Source: Diploscapter coronatus
Lineage: Eukaryota > Nematoda > Chromadorea > Rhabditida > Rhabditidae
Direction of reading: 5' to 3'
NCBI GenBank assembly: GCA_964036155.1
Contig: OZ038422.1
Span: 77,027,201-77,091,200, forward strand
Length of the DNA stretch: 64,000 nucleotides
Shown here: positions 23,901-38,396 of the stretch, in pieces
How positions within the stretch are numbered: the stretch's first letter is position 1
Layout of the letters: every line of letters starts with the position of its first letter
The notes under the pieces: generated by a model
Seen by the model: only the letters and a program-made list of their open reading frames with translations
Told to the model about the DNA's origin: nothing
Database searches by the model: none
Made by a program: the position numbers and the translations under genes

Positions 23901-24048
23901 TTTAAAATAATAAAACTTTAAATTACATTATTTCATTTGAATGAGCAAGGCAATATTCAACTCGAATCTTAACTTTCCCGAAAGGTAGATCAGTTAAATC
24001 TTCATTCATCTTCGGAAAAAATGCCCTTACCGATCGACTGTTGACCAT
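20974..24048 (-). CDS. alpha-tubulin
   Basis: Alpha subunit of the microtubule dimer. Exons: 24048 (ATG), 23848-23807, 23760-23682, 23454-23362, 22936-22890, 22783-22743, 22660-22576, 22534-22396, 22282-22122, 22018-21950, 21908-21745, 21569-21446, 21403-21302, 21219-21144 and 21095-20974; 448 residues, the family's normal length. Visible marks: [14 protein letters not shown], the GTP-contact loop FGGGTGSGF, the catalytic Glu in [31 protein letters not shown], and an acidic tail ending SRY. The Lys40 loop is three residues shorter than usual and has no lysine ([14 protein letters not shown]), so it cannot be acetylated there. Exon 1 may instead extend to 24031 (five extra residues VNSRS) because a stronger GTAAGG donor follows. 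The intron before exon 3 has no AG acceptor (see findings). Confidence 0.96.
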
Positions 24049-24691
24049 TTTTCGTTGAAATTTGAGCTTCAATTAAAAATGAGTAGGAATTTAAAAATAG
24101 GATAGCGCCGAATTAAATTGAGCTTTAAATTCGGTGTCTTTACTGAAAGCTAAAAAGAGCAAATACCCAAATGCTGGATAAAAAGGGGTGGAGTTTAGGT
24201 AAAAGCGAGGAAAAGAAGGATTTAGGCAAGCTGAATTCACGTCTAATATACCCTTTTCGTGCATGCTTAATCCAGAAAACTCATTAATCATGCTCTGCAT
24301 ATTAATGTTTCGAATAATTTTGACATGTGCAGATTTTTTCGACACATTTAGACAAAAATTTTAATTTAAACTAATTTATAACCGTAACAATGTTGTTTCA
24401 ATACATAACAGTCATGAGTCTGGGAGTATCTATTTGAAGATATTTAAGAGTTTGGGTAATTGAAAATTGGAAAAAATTCGGATTCTCAAAATAGTTCAAA
24501 TTTTAGTTTCAATAACCCTAGTGAGAACAATTTTAATGGCCCGTCTTTTCCGATTTGTCTGATAACACAAGAGGTTGGTCTTGAAGATTCTGCTCGATCA
24601 ACGCATTCTTCTGATTCTGTTTGCTCTTTTTCGTCGGAAGTGTTTCTGGGAGTTTACTTCCTGAATTTATAGTTGTTGTTTCTCTAGTTTT

Positions 24692-27402
24692 CTAGAAAAA
24701 TGTCTCGCCCTTAGTTTCAGGTAGCGTTAATTGGAACAGAATTGCATCTGTTAATGACATTATCGTTAGCAAGATGTATGGAATAAATTTGATGTCACTC
24801 TGAAATTTAGTTATTTAAAAATATATATTATCACTTTTCATACCAATGCAAATACTTGTGGGGCAAGAATGGTTCCAATTCTACTGGACGTTGATTCCAA
24901 GGCTAATGCAGAATTTCGGACCAAAGTCGGGAAAAATTCCATCGTCACTATTCCTTTGACTACGAATACCTAATTGAGGTTTTTAAATTTAGGCTAAAAT
25001 TTAAATTATTTTTTACTTGTGAAGTTACTGCCGATGCAATTACAGTAGCTATTCGTATGATATTTGCCAATTGATTGTCTACGTCTGTAATTTTATAATT
25101 TGAAAAGTTTAGATTTTCGCGAAATTTTCCTACAGAAATTACTTACCTAGCAAGTAACTAACTGCCATTGAAAACATGCAAATAGCAATGCAGAATTGTG
25201 CACCGAAATGCACGGCCTTTCTGCCGAATATTTTCAGTCTGAAATTCTTCTTTTTATTTCCTAAAGAAATTTTTACTTACTTGAAATCAAGTGCGGCAAA
25301 AATAATATTGATCGTCCATCGTAAAAATCCAGTGATCAGTGCATTGACGAACAGGGAACCCGAAATTTTTTCGATGTTGAAAATCAAGCCGTAATTTATC
25401 AGAGACGTGAAAAACCTGAAAAATTTCCTCTACTTCAATTATTTCTCAATTTTGCAGTACTTGGGAAAATATCTGAAAAATCTATAAACGAATCGATTAT
25501 TACACACTTCTTCACACTTTCCCAATGCTATATATCGATAATTCATCATTTTTCAACACAATAGAAATTAAAGAGTTGGAAACGAACCTTCCCAGACACA
25601 TAACTGAAATTGCGATCGACATTCCTCGGTTCGAGAACAGTTTGAGCACATTGTATGATTTGCCCCCTTGAGAGTGTTGCTTCTGAAATTCGCAATTTCT
25701 AGAATCTAGACAAAATTTAGCAGAAAATCACGGTAATGTTTCTTAAAATAATCCAATATTCTAATTTTTAACTTTAATAGTTTCAGTTAAATTAAACCTC
25801 TAACCTTTCTCTCAAAATCCAACATGACGTTCATGAGCCTTTTCTTCTTCTCACTAGCCCCGTCCATTTTCAGCATTCGATTCATAATGACTCGAGCTTC
25901 CTCGATTCTGCCTCTTTGAACAAGCCATCGGGGACTTTCTCTGACGAAGCTGAATTAGTTCATTTTTAATCTAGGTTATAAAAAGAATAATTTAAATCGA
26001 AATTTTTGAGCAAACGAAAAAAATGAAATAATGATTTAAAAATTTACAACGCGAGGATAAACGCTGGCGATGACACTATGATAAGTGCGATTTGGAAGTT
26101 CTTCCACTCAGGAACCAGCCAAGCTATTGTCGCTAATAAAATGAAATTAGGAGCCCAGGAAATGATTGTTGCGACCCAAAAACGATGCTGACGAGGAATG
26201 TGCTCCATTTTGTAGACACCATAGGTGCTGAAATTTTTATTTGCTCTTAAAGTAATCGAGTTTAGACATTTTTATGGATGTGTGTCAATTTTTCCTTTTA
26301 AAATAATTGAATTTGGCTATTTTAAATATATTCTGAAGTTTTGCTATTCGTCAGCAATAAATATCTGAATGAATTATGTGTCAAGCTAAATAGTTTTTCA
26401 AACGTTTTATCGACTTACCCTATCAAACCCCCATTGAAAATACCGAGTAAAGTTCGAATGAGCGTGAATTCGAATAGATTCGTTGTAAATGTTGTCGCGT
26501 AGCTGATTGCAGTGACGATTATCATGCAGACATGTACAATCTGAAAGGTAATATTGATAGTTTTATGGTTAATTTGGAATTTACCTTGATTCTTCCAAAC
26601 CGATCGCTAAGCTGTCCAGTTAGTAATGTTCCAAACATAACACCCATCATTTGATATGAAACGGATGATTTTACAAGCTGGCCATTTTTACAGAATAGTT
26701 TGAACTGAAAATTAGCTAACAATGGAAAAATGTAAATTATAATAAAGTCCTACCTCAACATTTACAGATTTAAAATCATACTTTGGTTGAATTTCACAGT
26801 CTTCGAGAGATGCATTTGAGTATTCCGGTGCACAAATATCCGGTATCGTGAAATTTTTTCCGACACATGGGACAGAATAGGGAGCGGCTCCTGAAAGTTT
26901 GTTAGACAATTTAAAAATAAAAAAGCAACAATTACCTGCGTACATCATGTACCTACAATTTACTGGTCATTATATTTCATATCTGGGTCAAAACGACTAT
27001 TTTATCTAGACTGCTTTTAAGACCCAAATATGATTTATAATGAAAAGTAAATTACATCATGTTACCAGCCGCCGCTAGAAGAATGAATTCAGCGAATATT
27101 AAAATCAAATAGCAGTGCGGACCGATTTTTATGAAATCATCGATGCTTACCTGAAATTCTAATTTTACAAAAATCAGAGAAAGATAGCATTACTTTTTCT
27201 AATTCTTCTTCTGTTATAACCTCTTCCACTGCGTCTACCTCTGTTGAATTCTGAAATTAAATATTATTTGCTTTTTTGAGCAAAATAAAATTTTAGTGCT
27301 ATTCATTTTGTATTTGACTAAACAATGGGTTTATCGAAATTATAAATAATTAACCAAGTTAAAATATCTAAATTATTAATAAAATAGTGCAAGTCTTACC
27401 AT
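24692..27402 (-). CDS. SLC22-type organic-ion transporter (major facilitator superfamily)
   Basis: Plasma-membrane transporter for organic cations, anions or carnitine-like solutes; substrate not readable. ATG 27402 is followed directly by a GTAAG donor; about 15 small exons continue to TAG 24692 and give roughly 515 residues. Order: cytoplasmic Glu-rich start (EVDAVEEVITEEE), first membrane span, a Cys-containing extracellular loop with Asn-Ala-Ser and Asn-Phe-Thr glycosylation sites, then YQMMGVMFGTLLTGQLSDRF with GRIK, the SLC22/MFS motif between spans 2 and 3. Next come FVRESPRWLVQRGR, the SLC22 sugar-transporter-like motif after span 6, a basic cytoplasmic loop, six more spans, and LPETKGETFF at the C-terminus. 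PET-G at the end is also a family mark. Upstream of the ATG no cis 5' exon is obvious. Confidence 0.9.
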
Positions 27403-29358
27403 TACGTTTTAGCCTTCGACTAATAATAATGATTATTAGATTTGAAGTGTTGGAATTGTTGGCGGTTGCTATGGGAATTGCAACTTTTCAGGTGATGATA
27501 ATTCGAAGACAGACGCGAATTATCCCTTAGAAATGAGTGGAGTTCTTTTTAGATATTTAGATGCTACAAATCAGTGCGAAAGATTTAGTTATGTTTGAAT
27601 ATAGAATCCTCTGAAATATCCAAATACGTGAATGCTCTACTTTCATCCAAACAAAACAGATTATCGAAGTTTGAATTCAATTGTAAAGACGATTATGATG
27701 CCTCGATTTAGTATTTGAACGATGACATCATGATGGAATTTAAAAATGACGGGATTTTCAAAATTTAATGTAAAATCTGGAAGAATCCCTAAATTTATCT
27801 TCAACATGCAGAAAATATTTGATTAAGAATAAGGCATCTGTTTAGTAGGTAAAAACGAAAGGCAATTCTCAACATTAATTAAAAATGTCGAATATGATTC
27901 GATTTTACCAGTTAGGCCCTCGTAAATCAGAAAGTGTCGGGGTAGTCTGTTTTCTTTTTCTCCATAGTGAAAGTAACCATCCATCACTTTCGAATATCTG
28001 ATCAGTTTTTGGTGCAAGAATCAACATCATTTTATGGGGAACTGTGATTTGTGTATGCTACAAACTTTACTCAAGAGAAATCGATTAATTTACTTAAATC
28101 AAAATACGAAGGACAAAGGAGAAAGGATAAACATGCGGAAAATACTAAATCCGTAAAGTACACAACCTCTTCTTTGATACTAACTCACAGTTTTATTTTT
28201 TATTCTTTTTCAATTTTTCTTGAATCGTGTATCTTCCAAGTTTTAGAATAAACTTCAGCAACATGAAAAATGTGAAATTGTTTAGGTTAGGAAAAAATGA
28301 AAAAGTGAAATTCATGACGATAAGTAAACGAATTGGCATCAGATACAAAAGGCGAAGACTGAAAAAATCAGAAAATTAGAGAAATGAAGAGAACGCAACA
28401 AGTTATCATATGAAAGTGGGAAAATATGCGAAATTGATGAATTGGTTCACGTGAAAATAGTGAAGGTACAATTTGGCATCGATTATTAAGGCATTTTTAG
28501 TTTATTATTATTAATCATAGTTAGCAAGATTTGAGATAAAATGTTGCAAAGCGATTATAATTTTAATAGAAGGAGGATATTATAAATTCAAATAAGTAGA
28601 ATTAAAAATAACCTGCACGACAATTACAAAATGATTAGCAAATAAATGCGAAAACAAATTTGAAAAATCTAAAATTCACTAACAAATAAAGCGTAGAAAT
28701 ACAAGTGAAAGCAGTAGTATAACACGAAATAAGACAGGTATCGATTTTCGACACATTTCTTCGTCACCTGCCAGGAAAATTTTCACCTTTCTTCGAATTA
28801 TTATCGATTGTATCATATGGCAAAATCATCATTCGGTTCAAGAAATCATAACTTCAAGGAATTAGACAACGAATAATATTCATGAAATGTTGACTTCAAA
28901 AATGGAGTTTAAAAATGACGTTGAAGTTCAAAATTTAGAACTTTTAAAGCCTCGGCTCCATTCGGTTTTGTATTGAAAATTTCAATGGGCATTTTTTCTC
29001 TGCAAAAATTTAGAAATGAGAATATCCTAACCTCCCCTTTCTTTTCAACGTATTGAATGCATTTGCTAGGATATTCGATCCTCTTCTCTTCCATTTTTGA
29101 AGTCAATAAGTTGCAGATGTAGCGCTATCATAGAATGGAATGAAATGGGATAGAATTGCAAAAACATACCCAAACAGCTTCCGATTGCAATTCAAAAATT
29201 AGCGAGAAAATACTTGAAAAAATCGAACAAAAAATGAACCATTGACAGATTTGGATTAATTCTGACTTTATTAAAGTAATATAAAAAATATTCGATTTTT
29301 CTACTTCAATAAATAAATCAAAATTTTAAAACTTCGCTAAAAATTCGAAGAAAAAGAA
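27403..29358. other. intergenic, nothing recognised
   Basis: Roughly 2 kb between the SLC22 gene's 5' end and the K-Cl cotransporter's 3' end. Short open stretches on either strand (for example 27823-28251) lack splice logic and family resemblance. No repeats or RNA genes were identified. Confidence 0.5.
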
Positions 29359-32300
29359 TTACGATTCAATGGTAATAACCTCCTTGCCGCTGCCTCCGAC
29401 GAATAAAACGCGTTTGAGGTTTTCTGAGAGGACATCCAAATAGATCATGTAGGACTGGAGGAAGGCTGAACGACTTCTTGGCGGAGAGGGCAGATTGAGG
29501 AGAACTAGCTGAGAGTCGGGCGAGTTCTCCAGGATTACTTTGTTTAGATGCACCGCGGTATTCATTTTATGGATCTGAAAATGAACAGTCAATATAAGTT
29601 TTATCGGTAAAATTTTTATATGGCAAGATAATTTATCTTGGTAGATTAAGCTAACCATATTGAACATTGTAGCATTATTAATCAGCTTGGTTTTATTCTA
29701 TTTGAATCTTTTTGATAATTAATTTTAAACATCGACTCACATTAATTCTCAGGGTACTATCATCGCCCCCTAACTCGATATTCAGCGTCGGATTGTTGTA
29801 GAATTGTTCGAATGAATTTGTGGTAAATGACGTTTCCTGGTCTTCATTGACACTGATCGTCGGCGGACTCACCACGAAACTGCTTCTAGTTGAATCGTCG
29901 TCTAAAATGTGAAATAAAACACAAATTAGAGAAAAATAATAATACTTGACTGAACATTGAGCGATCTGGAGGAATTTCTATGTTCGATTTGCCCAGCTGG
30001 ACTATCCACATCGTCTCTATAGCCGTCATTGAAGTAGGCTCCGGAACGGGTTCTCTGAAAGTTCTATTTTGGACCATAATTTTAGATTTAGGAAATTTAG
30101 ATGCATTTAGATTCTTAAATTGAAAAGTGAACAAAATAAAAAAAAACATTTTAAACCTTGAACTCGTCTCTCATCGCTTTTTGCCGCTGCTCCAGTTGAG
30201 TGGTTTTCTCGATAACTTCTTCGGAGATTTCCTGGTCCAGCAAATCGACTATCTAAATTTTAAATATTTTTTTTGTATAAAATGAAAAATTAGCATACGA
30301 AAACTTCGGCATCGATTCTTAACATGTAAATGTACTTCTGGAGGTCTCGTTTCATTTCGACACCTCTGTCTGATTCGCCTATAGCGAAAATGCGCAGCGT
30401 ACAGCCTTTCCAGATCTAGAAATTAAAATATACTGTAATCAAAAATGGAAGTCCACTATCCTTAATTTTAAGAATTTTTGTAACTTATCTTTGGTATGAT
30501 AGTTCATTTTTTAGATGTTGTAAACTTGAGATTGAAATTTATAATACTTTTAGGAAGTATTTTATGTTCGATTTAGGTATATATCGAATTTTAAAGAACA
30601 CCTTGTTTTTTCTCAACAAATAAGCAATGAGCATTAGAATTCCTCCGTCTTGAATTATCCACCAAATATCGATGTATCTGAAAATTAGCCTTAATTTAAA
30701 AAAAAAAAAAAACTATATGAACAAACCCAGTAAGTCGATCTGCAGTTTCAGGAAAATCAGTTATTCCTTTGCACACCAACACACAGTTCTCATTAATTGC
30801 TCCGTTAATTACTTCTTCTGTAAGTGATTGCAGCAATTATATGAGCGATTCAATTAGTTAAGTACCACAAAAAAGGTGTACTTCATCTGCATCGTCCAAT
30901 CTTGGCCAGTTAATTAGAATAGTATTGGGTTTCAATCCGCCGATTCCTATCGACTGATAAAGACCGGATATGCAGCCAGTTGCCTGAATTTTTGATATTT
31001 ATTGCAATAAAATCGCAATAATAATCAATGAAGGTCAGTTGCAATTTAAGGTCAAAATTAAGTTTAAAGTCGGAATTTTAATTATTTTCCTGCGAATATT
31101 AAATTATACCTGACTGTTCGTCCAGAACATTGTTTTACTGAAACCTTTCAACTTAGCAATTTGCATGTCTCTGACGATTTGATCTTTGATCTGAAAAAAT
31201 CGATAAATATTTACAATTTCCATTTCTTACTAATTTGGCCCGATTTCTGTCAGTTTCACTGTCCATGCTACCCTTCACGAAGGCGCAGGCTATGGAGAGA
31301 CCTCTTCCAGCCTAAAATTAGCATTAGATCATTTTAGCGAAGCTAAAATATCAAAACCTTCAGCTGTGCAGCCAAATTGAGCATGGACATCGTCCGTTTG
31401 TCGATGAGATCCTTCGACCATCTAGCTTTCAGACAAATCAGAAGCTGAGGTCGCCAGTTCTTCGGGTGAGGGTCTTTGTCTTCGACCTGAAATTTTATAA
31501 AAATGGGCAAATTTTTTTAGAATCTTATTATAAATAGGATAGGATATGCGCATTGTTTTAATTTCGGCATTTTATCTTGTAAATAATGATATATTTATAA
31601 CTCTACCTTCATGAGCGAATATTGTGCAGTCGTCAGAGCCAAACCACGCATACCATCGCCCCATTCTTTCTTAGCTCTGAATTTTGAATTTTATTATATA
31701 TATATATTTTTTTAATTTTCTAATTTCAAAGTTACCCCTTCCATTCGACATATTTGTAGATGAACGCAGTAAGACCGATCGCAAGCAGGGCGTATTTCCA
31801 ATTCGAATAGAACATGATGAAGAAGCATAAAAATGCACCCAACAGGGATAGGGTCCTAAATTATAAATTACAAAAGGCGAAAAACACGTCAAATACGTAA
31901 AATAAAAAGTGAACCATTTAATAAAAATTGAATGATGATAGAAAAACTTACCAATGATAATATCTGAATCGTGGCCTCCAATTTGGCGACTTCAAAATGG
32001 AGTGCATGAAACAGATAACATTAACGAATGCATAGCACATCAGGAAGAAGAAATCGAGAACCTAAATTGTAAAAATGAAACGATATTTAGTTGAAATTAG
32101 CTTACCTCAGCAATTTTATCGACTGCACCCATTAAAATAGCGCATTCAGCGATGACGGAGGTTATCATCAATCTAAACCTCATAACTCACATGATATAAA
32201 TGAAGACTGATCAACTTGCAACAGAGTTTTAAGCTAAATTCATCATTTACCCCAAAAAAGGTTCATTATTCTTCGTGACTCTAGCGAATGGAGCTAGCAT

Positions 32301-35300
32301 TGGAATAACGTCGTCTTTAGCTATTGATTGCAGAAGTCTCGGAGCGCTGCATAAACACTGCAAGGCCGCTCCAAAAGTTGACAAAACCGCGCCAACGGTA
32401 ACGATCCAAGGGGTGGGCCAGGCCAGCATCGCAGCTACCATTGTGTTGTCGATAGATCGACCGAATCTGAAGATAACAAAGATTGATCTTATACTAGTGA
32501 AGCTAGTCTGAAAATAGCTTGTGATGAAGGATAAAATGAATGATCGTCATTCCGAAGTCTATTGATTCAAGCGAATATTCTGCTTACTTGTCACGAAGGA
32601 CAGCCCTATCGACGCTGGCACCAAACAGTAGGGCTAATGCGAAATAAATGATGGAGGTGGTAACTGTGGCCGCTATAGTTCCTGTGGGAATTGATCGTTG
32701 GGGATCTTTCAGATCGCCTGCAAATTTGGTTTAAAATATCGAATCTTCTCAGTAGTTGTGATGAAACTTTACCGCTCATATTAGTCCCTGTGAAGATTCC
32801 GGTTACAGCTGGGAAATAAATCGCAAGTAGAGCTGCGAAGGTCGAAGTTTCGTCCTGGATGACTTCGACTCCTTCTTTTCCCCGTTCTCCAGGCAAAACA
32901 TCGTGTTCGTTCATGTAGCCGGCCCCCCAGTTTTCTAAAAATCAATATTATCGATTTTCTAAAGAATAAATTTACCCTTCAAAGTGTCCATATTGAATCC
33001 AGGAAACCCCATGTTGCACTTCATCGTGATTTTCGTGTAGTCGGAACAGAATTCCTTCGTATCACAGAACGCTCTCGTCAGGCTAAAGTAATACCTCATT
33101 AAAAATATTGAAGGACTTTTATTTGGACTTAAACACTACATAACCAAGTCTGATCATACGTGATCGTTTGTCCTAATAAAATAAAATATTCCGAGGTATG
33201 AATTTTAAATTGACTTATTGCTCTTATCACAAATGTCGCAAATCCAGTGACTTCCATTTAGCGTTTTAGGGTGGTTATCTTTCAAAACTCGAGAATGAAT
33301 TAACCGATCCTCCATCGAACAGACCCTTAAAATAGTTTTTGTCTTTGTGCTAATTTTATAGTCTACATTTGCCCAGTCTGAGTTATTCCCTTCTCAATTC
33401 CACCAGCAAAACAGGCTAAAAGTGCTAGAATAACGCACATTAGAGAAACCTGAAATTTGATGCAAAATTATAAAATTTCTGAAAAAATAAATTGGCTTAA
33501 TCAAAAATCAAAAATAAAGGGATACCGGCGCCATAAGCTGGACGAATTTCACTCCCATTGCAACAATGATAACTTGAACAATCAAGAAAAACGTCCCGTA
33601 TAATCGAAAGTTGTTGTATTTTGGGCCGAAGACTGAAGGTTCTTTATTTTTTTCGAAAAAAAACCCAAAATCCTACAATCAGGGCTGTGCAACGCGTCTG
33701 AGCCACCGATAGCTGCATCTGGCCATAGATACATCTGAAAATTTGAATTGAGTTCAAACTTTATGCTAAGGTTGAATACCAAGAACACTTCCACACCACC
33801 AACGATATACATTGACGCGGCTACGGTGTTTGCCAAATAGAACAAAATTCCCACGGCTGTTCCAAATTCGGGACCGAGATTACGACTGAAAATTACCAGT
33901 TTTACTAAAATAAAAATAGCGATTTAAAAAATATTGTTCTAGCAAATAGATTTACCTAATGATAAAATAAGCCCCTCCACTCTCTACAACGCCATTCGTA
34001 GCAACTGCAGAAATACTGATTGACGTTAGCAGAGTCTGAAATTAGAATAACAATCGAGTATATGAAAGCTAAAATACAGAAGCACAACAAATTGCGAGTA
34101 GAATCAGTGTCTGCCCGAGTCCAGCCATTCCGACCACCCAAAACAGACGAATGAACATCGTTACTCCGAGAATATGTTGGATGGTGGGTAGGTAGACGCC
34201 CAGGATCATACCGAGATTGGCCTAAAGTTTTTTTTTTCCATATTTTTAAGCTCAGTTATTCTTCAATGGACATTATGCATAATAGTTTTCATGCTACATT
34301 TATCTGATATTCTTATATCATTAGTCTTCAAAAATCATGAATTATTGAGAGAATATCAGCATCTCGTTCATTTCTGTTGAATACTTTTGCATAATATTTG
34401 TAATTATATCACATCCTTGCCTTTTTATGCGCACTACTAGCTCTCTCCTTGGGTCCAGGGGTGGTGTAGGCAGAAAATAAGGTGGCAGCCCCACTCCCTT
34501 CGTCATCATCCTTGTAGAGAGCGAGATGTCCGAATGTGGCTGTGAATTTGCGCGACGCGGTCGACGGCGCCTCTTCCATTGTCTCCAGTGCGCCATTCGC
34601 TGAAATTAGATTTTTAATTGGTAAAGACGTTTTTTGATGAAATTATTAGTATCAGAGTTTACAAATTGTAGGATTTGAGTTTAGTTTGTAAATAGTTTTT
34701 TAAGGAATAGTATAGCTAAAAATAATAAATTTAGGATAATATTGTTTATTTTTATATTTTAAGAAAAATATTCGTATAATTTATAATGAGCGTGAAATGT
34801 TCGCATAATAAGTATGTTAAATAGCTCGTTTAGACTTGCGTGATTTTTAAATATAAATCTTGAGTTCATGATCTCCGTTTTCCTCTAATTTCAATCCAAT
34901 GGACTGTATGCGTGCGGACGACAATTATTTGAACGTGGATTGTCATGATAGGCACAATAGGTAAAGGACAAAGATAGAAATAGACATAGGCTAGAGATCC
35001 CTCAACTCCCAATGCGATTTCGTCATAACCGGTTATCCTCTATTCTTCTTTCTCTTTTTATTTTGCTCTAAAATCTATCTGAAAAACGCGGCAATAATTT
35101 ATTACTTCACGTGTATTCTTCATGAGATAGGATGTGATCTTTTGTTTGACATTTGTGAGTTTTTGAAAATGAGAAATTGGTTGCTCTTTTTGCTGTGATA
35201 TTTTGGAGAAGGTAGTTAACTGAAATTAGAAAGAATATAAATTATGATATGAGAGTTTAAAATTTGGTGATAAATTATCTAAATGGTCGAGATCATGCTA

Positions 35301-36274
35301 TAAATTTGGATTCATGACTTTTCAACCTTACTTTTGTGCATAGTCTCTAGCGTCTCCGGATTTACCTGCCGAATCGTGCTGAATCGGCGTCTGAAAATTA
35401 AATTATCCTCAATTTTAAAGTGAAAATTAGAATTATTTTAAAATTAAAATTTACTTGAGAAATTTGCGCAGAATTTTCGTAGCTGAACAGTATATGGAGT
35501 AGAACGAGTTAAAAATTTAGAGGAACAGTGAAAACTTTGAAATGCGATTCGAAATCGGGAATATTCGATCCAGCAGAATTTATTGAAGTGTGAACTGCAC
35601 CGAAAATGGCACGAGGAAGATCTCTTGCAGAAAAGGAATACAGGATATGATATCCATGAAAGATAATGGAAAACGAAGAGGGCAGTAAGAAAGAACTAGA
35701 GTTACCGAACAACTGCCAGACTACAGTCCACACAATAATATTTGATCTGGGTAAATATAAAATAATTTTGAAATCAAAAATATCTCATTTTCTCCAAACT
35801 TACGCTCTAAAATAGCGATATTAATTGAATAATAAGTGCTAGATAATTGAAAAAAAATTGATTACCTAAGTAAATTTAGAAATTCAGCAGCGATATTGCT
35901 CATAGCTAACTCAATAAAAATTTTAGTTAGGCAAGTCCAAAAATCAAATCGCGTAGAATATACGACTCATTAGGGATTTTCACGATCTATTTTTACTCTT
36001 TTCTCGATTTTGCGTGGGAATTATTTTGAATCAGAGATTTTACGGTAATCCTTCAAATGAACACGGGAAATATGACTGGGATTTACTCCCACTGTTCACG
36101 AAAATAATTTACGTTGTACATATTTAAAACCGCTATTCTGTTACTTTTTTGCAGATGAATTTACGATTAGGTAACAATCGATTTTTGGAACAAGAATTAT
36201 AATAAAAATAAAAGTATGATTTTAAATAAGACAATAAGAAAATAATTTTAAACATACCCAGCTCTCCCCTCCAT
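29359..36274 (-). CDS. K-Cl cotransporter, SLC12/KCC family
   Basis: Electroneutral K+/Cl- symporter of the plasma membrane, which sets cell chloride and volume. About 31 exons, from MEGRAGYENSAQ (36274-36258, 35482-35455, 35390-35366, 34599-34421, ...) to the stop at 29359; roughly 1000 residues. Marks in order: LALYKDDDE; first span [50 protein letters not shown]; the large extracellular loop between spans 5 and 6; [86 protein letters not shown]; and a C-terminus [10 protein letters not shown]. The NTAVHLN phrase keeps the threonine known as a WNK/SPAK-controlled site in vertebrate KCCs. Exon 4 appears to end at a GC donor (AAG|GCAAGG). TTTCAG 18 bases before the ATG suggests trans-splicing. 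Joins inside the large loop (33.1-33.4 kb) are uncertain. Confidence 0.94.
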
Positions 36275-38396
36275 AATGCGTTTGCGGAATTCCTGAAATG
36301 CACATTTTATTTCAAATTTAAATAACTAAAAAGTGAAAAAATTCTTCCAGAACGAATTAGAAAATGCGTAAAAATGCTTCTGCGAGCAGTTTGATGACAA
36401 TTTGGGTTTTCCTCTGCCACCCACTTTTCACAAAAAGAATACAAAGCAAAATCAGATGGGCTGTCCTTCGCAATCAATATCAATGAGCATCCCGAAGCGT
36501 GTTGAAAATGATCATTATAAAAAAAATTAGGTTTCAAACTATCAGTCTGCTTTCAAATGCTATCCTTAACTATAGGATGAAAATGTATGACTAATTAGCA
36601 TCCATCATTCGCCGTATTATTGAATTTAGCACATAATTTGCTGAGTCAAATGTAAAGAATTATTGGAAATAAATAAACGACAATTTGTACGTCAAAATAG
36701 CGAAAACTGATCAAATGCGTACGATTTTTAGAAAGAGCAAACTTCTCATAAAACACACCGCATAATTTCCCACAAGTATGGCTCGCGAATTTCGATGGAT
36801 GATTGCCTTGTTTTCTACGTTTTATTGGTCACCCAAAACCATCAAATAGTTCATTTTTCTATAAATCAGAGCACTCAATACCTTTAGAATATGCAGCGTT
36901 AGATTTAGAAATTCAAAATCTAGCATTCTAGATAGAGAGCAAACAATTCTGGCAAATACAAAATACCGATGTATTTTATTTCTACGTACCTACGGCTCAA
37001 ATTAGCCGACAAATCATGTTTTTACAACGCGCCTAACGATAAACAACCAATTATTAGCGATTGACTACTGAATTGTATCTAAAAACATTAAAAAAAAGAA
37101 TTATCCGCTCAGTATCAATGTCATGATCATTTTTCAACGATTATCATTGGTTCTGATTTTAATCAATGATTAAAAACATCGCCACCGTTTAAAACTACTG
37201 ATAGACAGGAATATTCGATATCTTATCTTTTTCTTTCCACAAAATTTAATCATGCACAAGACAAATTATAAGAAAAAACTTCTATTGAATACAAAAGTCT
37301 AATTTAAAGATAAAAATAAAACCTCGATCATATCCAGTTTGTCGACCGCGAATAAAATATCCAAACGACCCTCGGTTGAACGAACCTTTCCCGGAGAAGT
37401 TCCTAAAATCCAGTTTATAAAATCGGCTCTAATCAGATATTTTTGTCTGACAAGATAGTTTGAAATAAAAATAGCGCCCGAAGTGAGCTGAATTGGAGAG
37501 TTCAACCAGTTTAGACCTTTTTTTTTTGGAGTTTATTCGGTTTTTCTCTGGGCCTCTTCCTATTCTGCTATCTATCTACATTGGTCGACATCGTAATATG
37601 GGATAGCGCTAATCTTCAATATCTCTATAAAATTCGATCCTTCTTCGTATCTTTCAATCAATACATTATCCATGAATATACAGATTCGACGAAATTATCA
37701 TTTCGATTTTATATAAAAGTGGGGTAAAGTTAGAATATCCTTAGGCCTATGAAATATAATTTTAAACTATCCAATTATTAATTTTTTTCGTAAGCAATAT
37801 CCTTTTATTTCAAATCGTTTTAATTCACGTGCAGTTTCCCACTATCTACACAAAGTTGTCAAACCCAAATGTGTCGTCATAAATTCAACGACTCATTGGT
37901 TTGTAGGTGTGAATTTGAAAAGTCGACTTTATTTTAAAATTACACTTGGTGATAAACATGAATACATGATATAATGCAGATGAAATATGCATAATGTAAG
38001 AGAATGATATAAATATGTGATATGTTTCTATGATAATCATAAATAAACAAATGAAATTATCACCGAAAATACCGTTAATTATAAAGAGAAAGTCGATATT
38101 CATGAGCAATTAGAAATCGAATTTGTAGCGAAATAGTGAGTCGCGTAGAAGAGAAATGAGACAAATAGCGTAATTTTTAAATATTCGACGTCCTCTCCAA
38201 TCAATAATACTACTTTTGAAGTTTATCTTCACAATACGATGATCGATCATTAGCGCTCTCCAATTATTAAATAACGCTCAATGTTAAATAGCGTGAATCG
38301 AATGGTACTATAACACATCTTGGCCCAGAAAAATTCCTTGATAATTCTGGATTATCTTTGGCAGAACACCATCCAGAAGGAATAGTCTAAATGCTT
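36275..38396. other. intergenic, nothing firm
   Basis: AT-rich. A minus-strand stretch at about 37320-37505 is open and bounded by splice-like sites (TTTTAG|GAACTT and ATCGAG|GTTTTA). It could be a further exon of the CAP-Gly gene upstream on this strand, but no family match supports it and the phase is ambiguous. Nothing else stands out. Confidence 0.35.

Noticed and set aside
37299..37505. Extra exon of the KCC gene's N-terminus
   Set aside because: The KCC start at 36274 is well explained with its own trans-splice-like acceptor, and the phase and sequence do not match the family.
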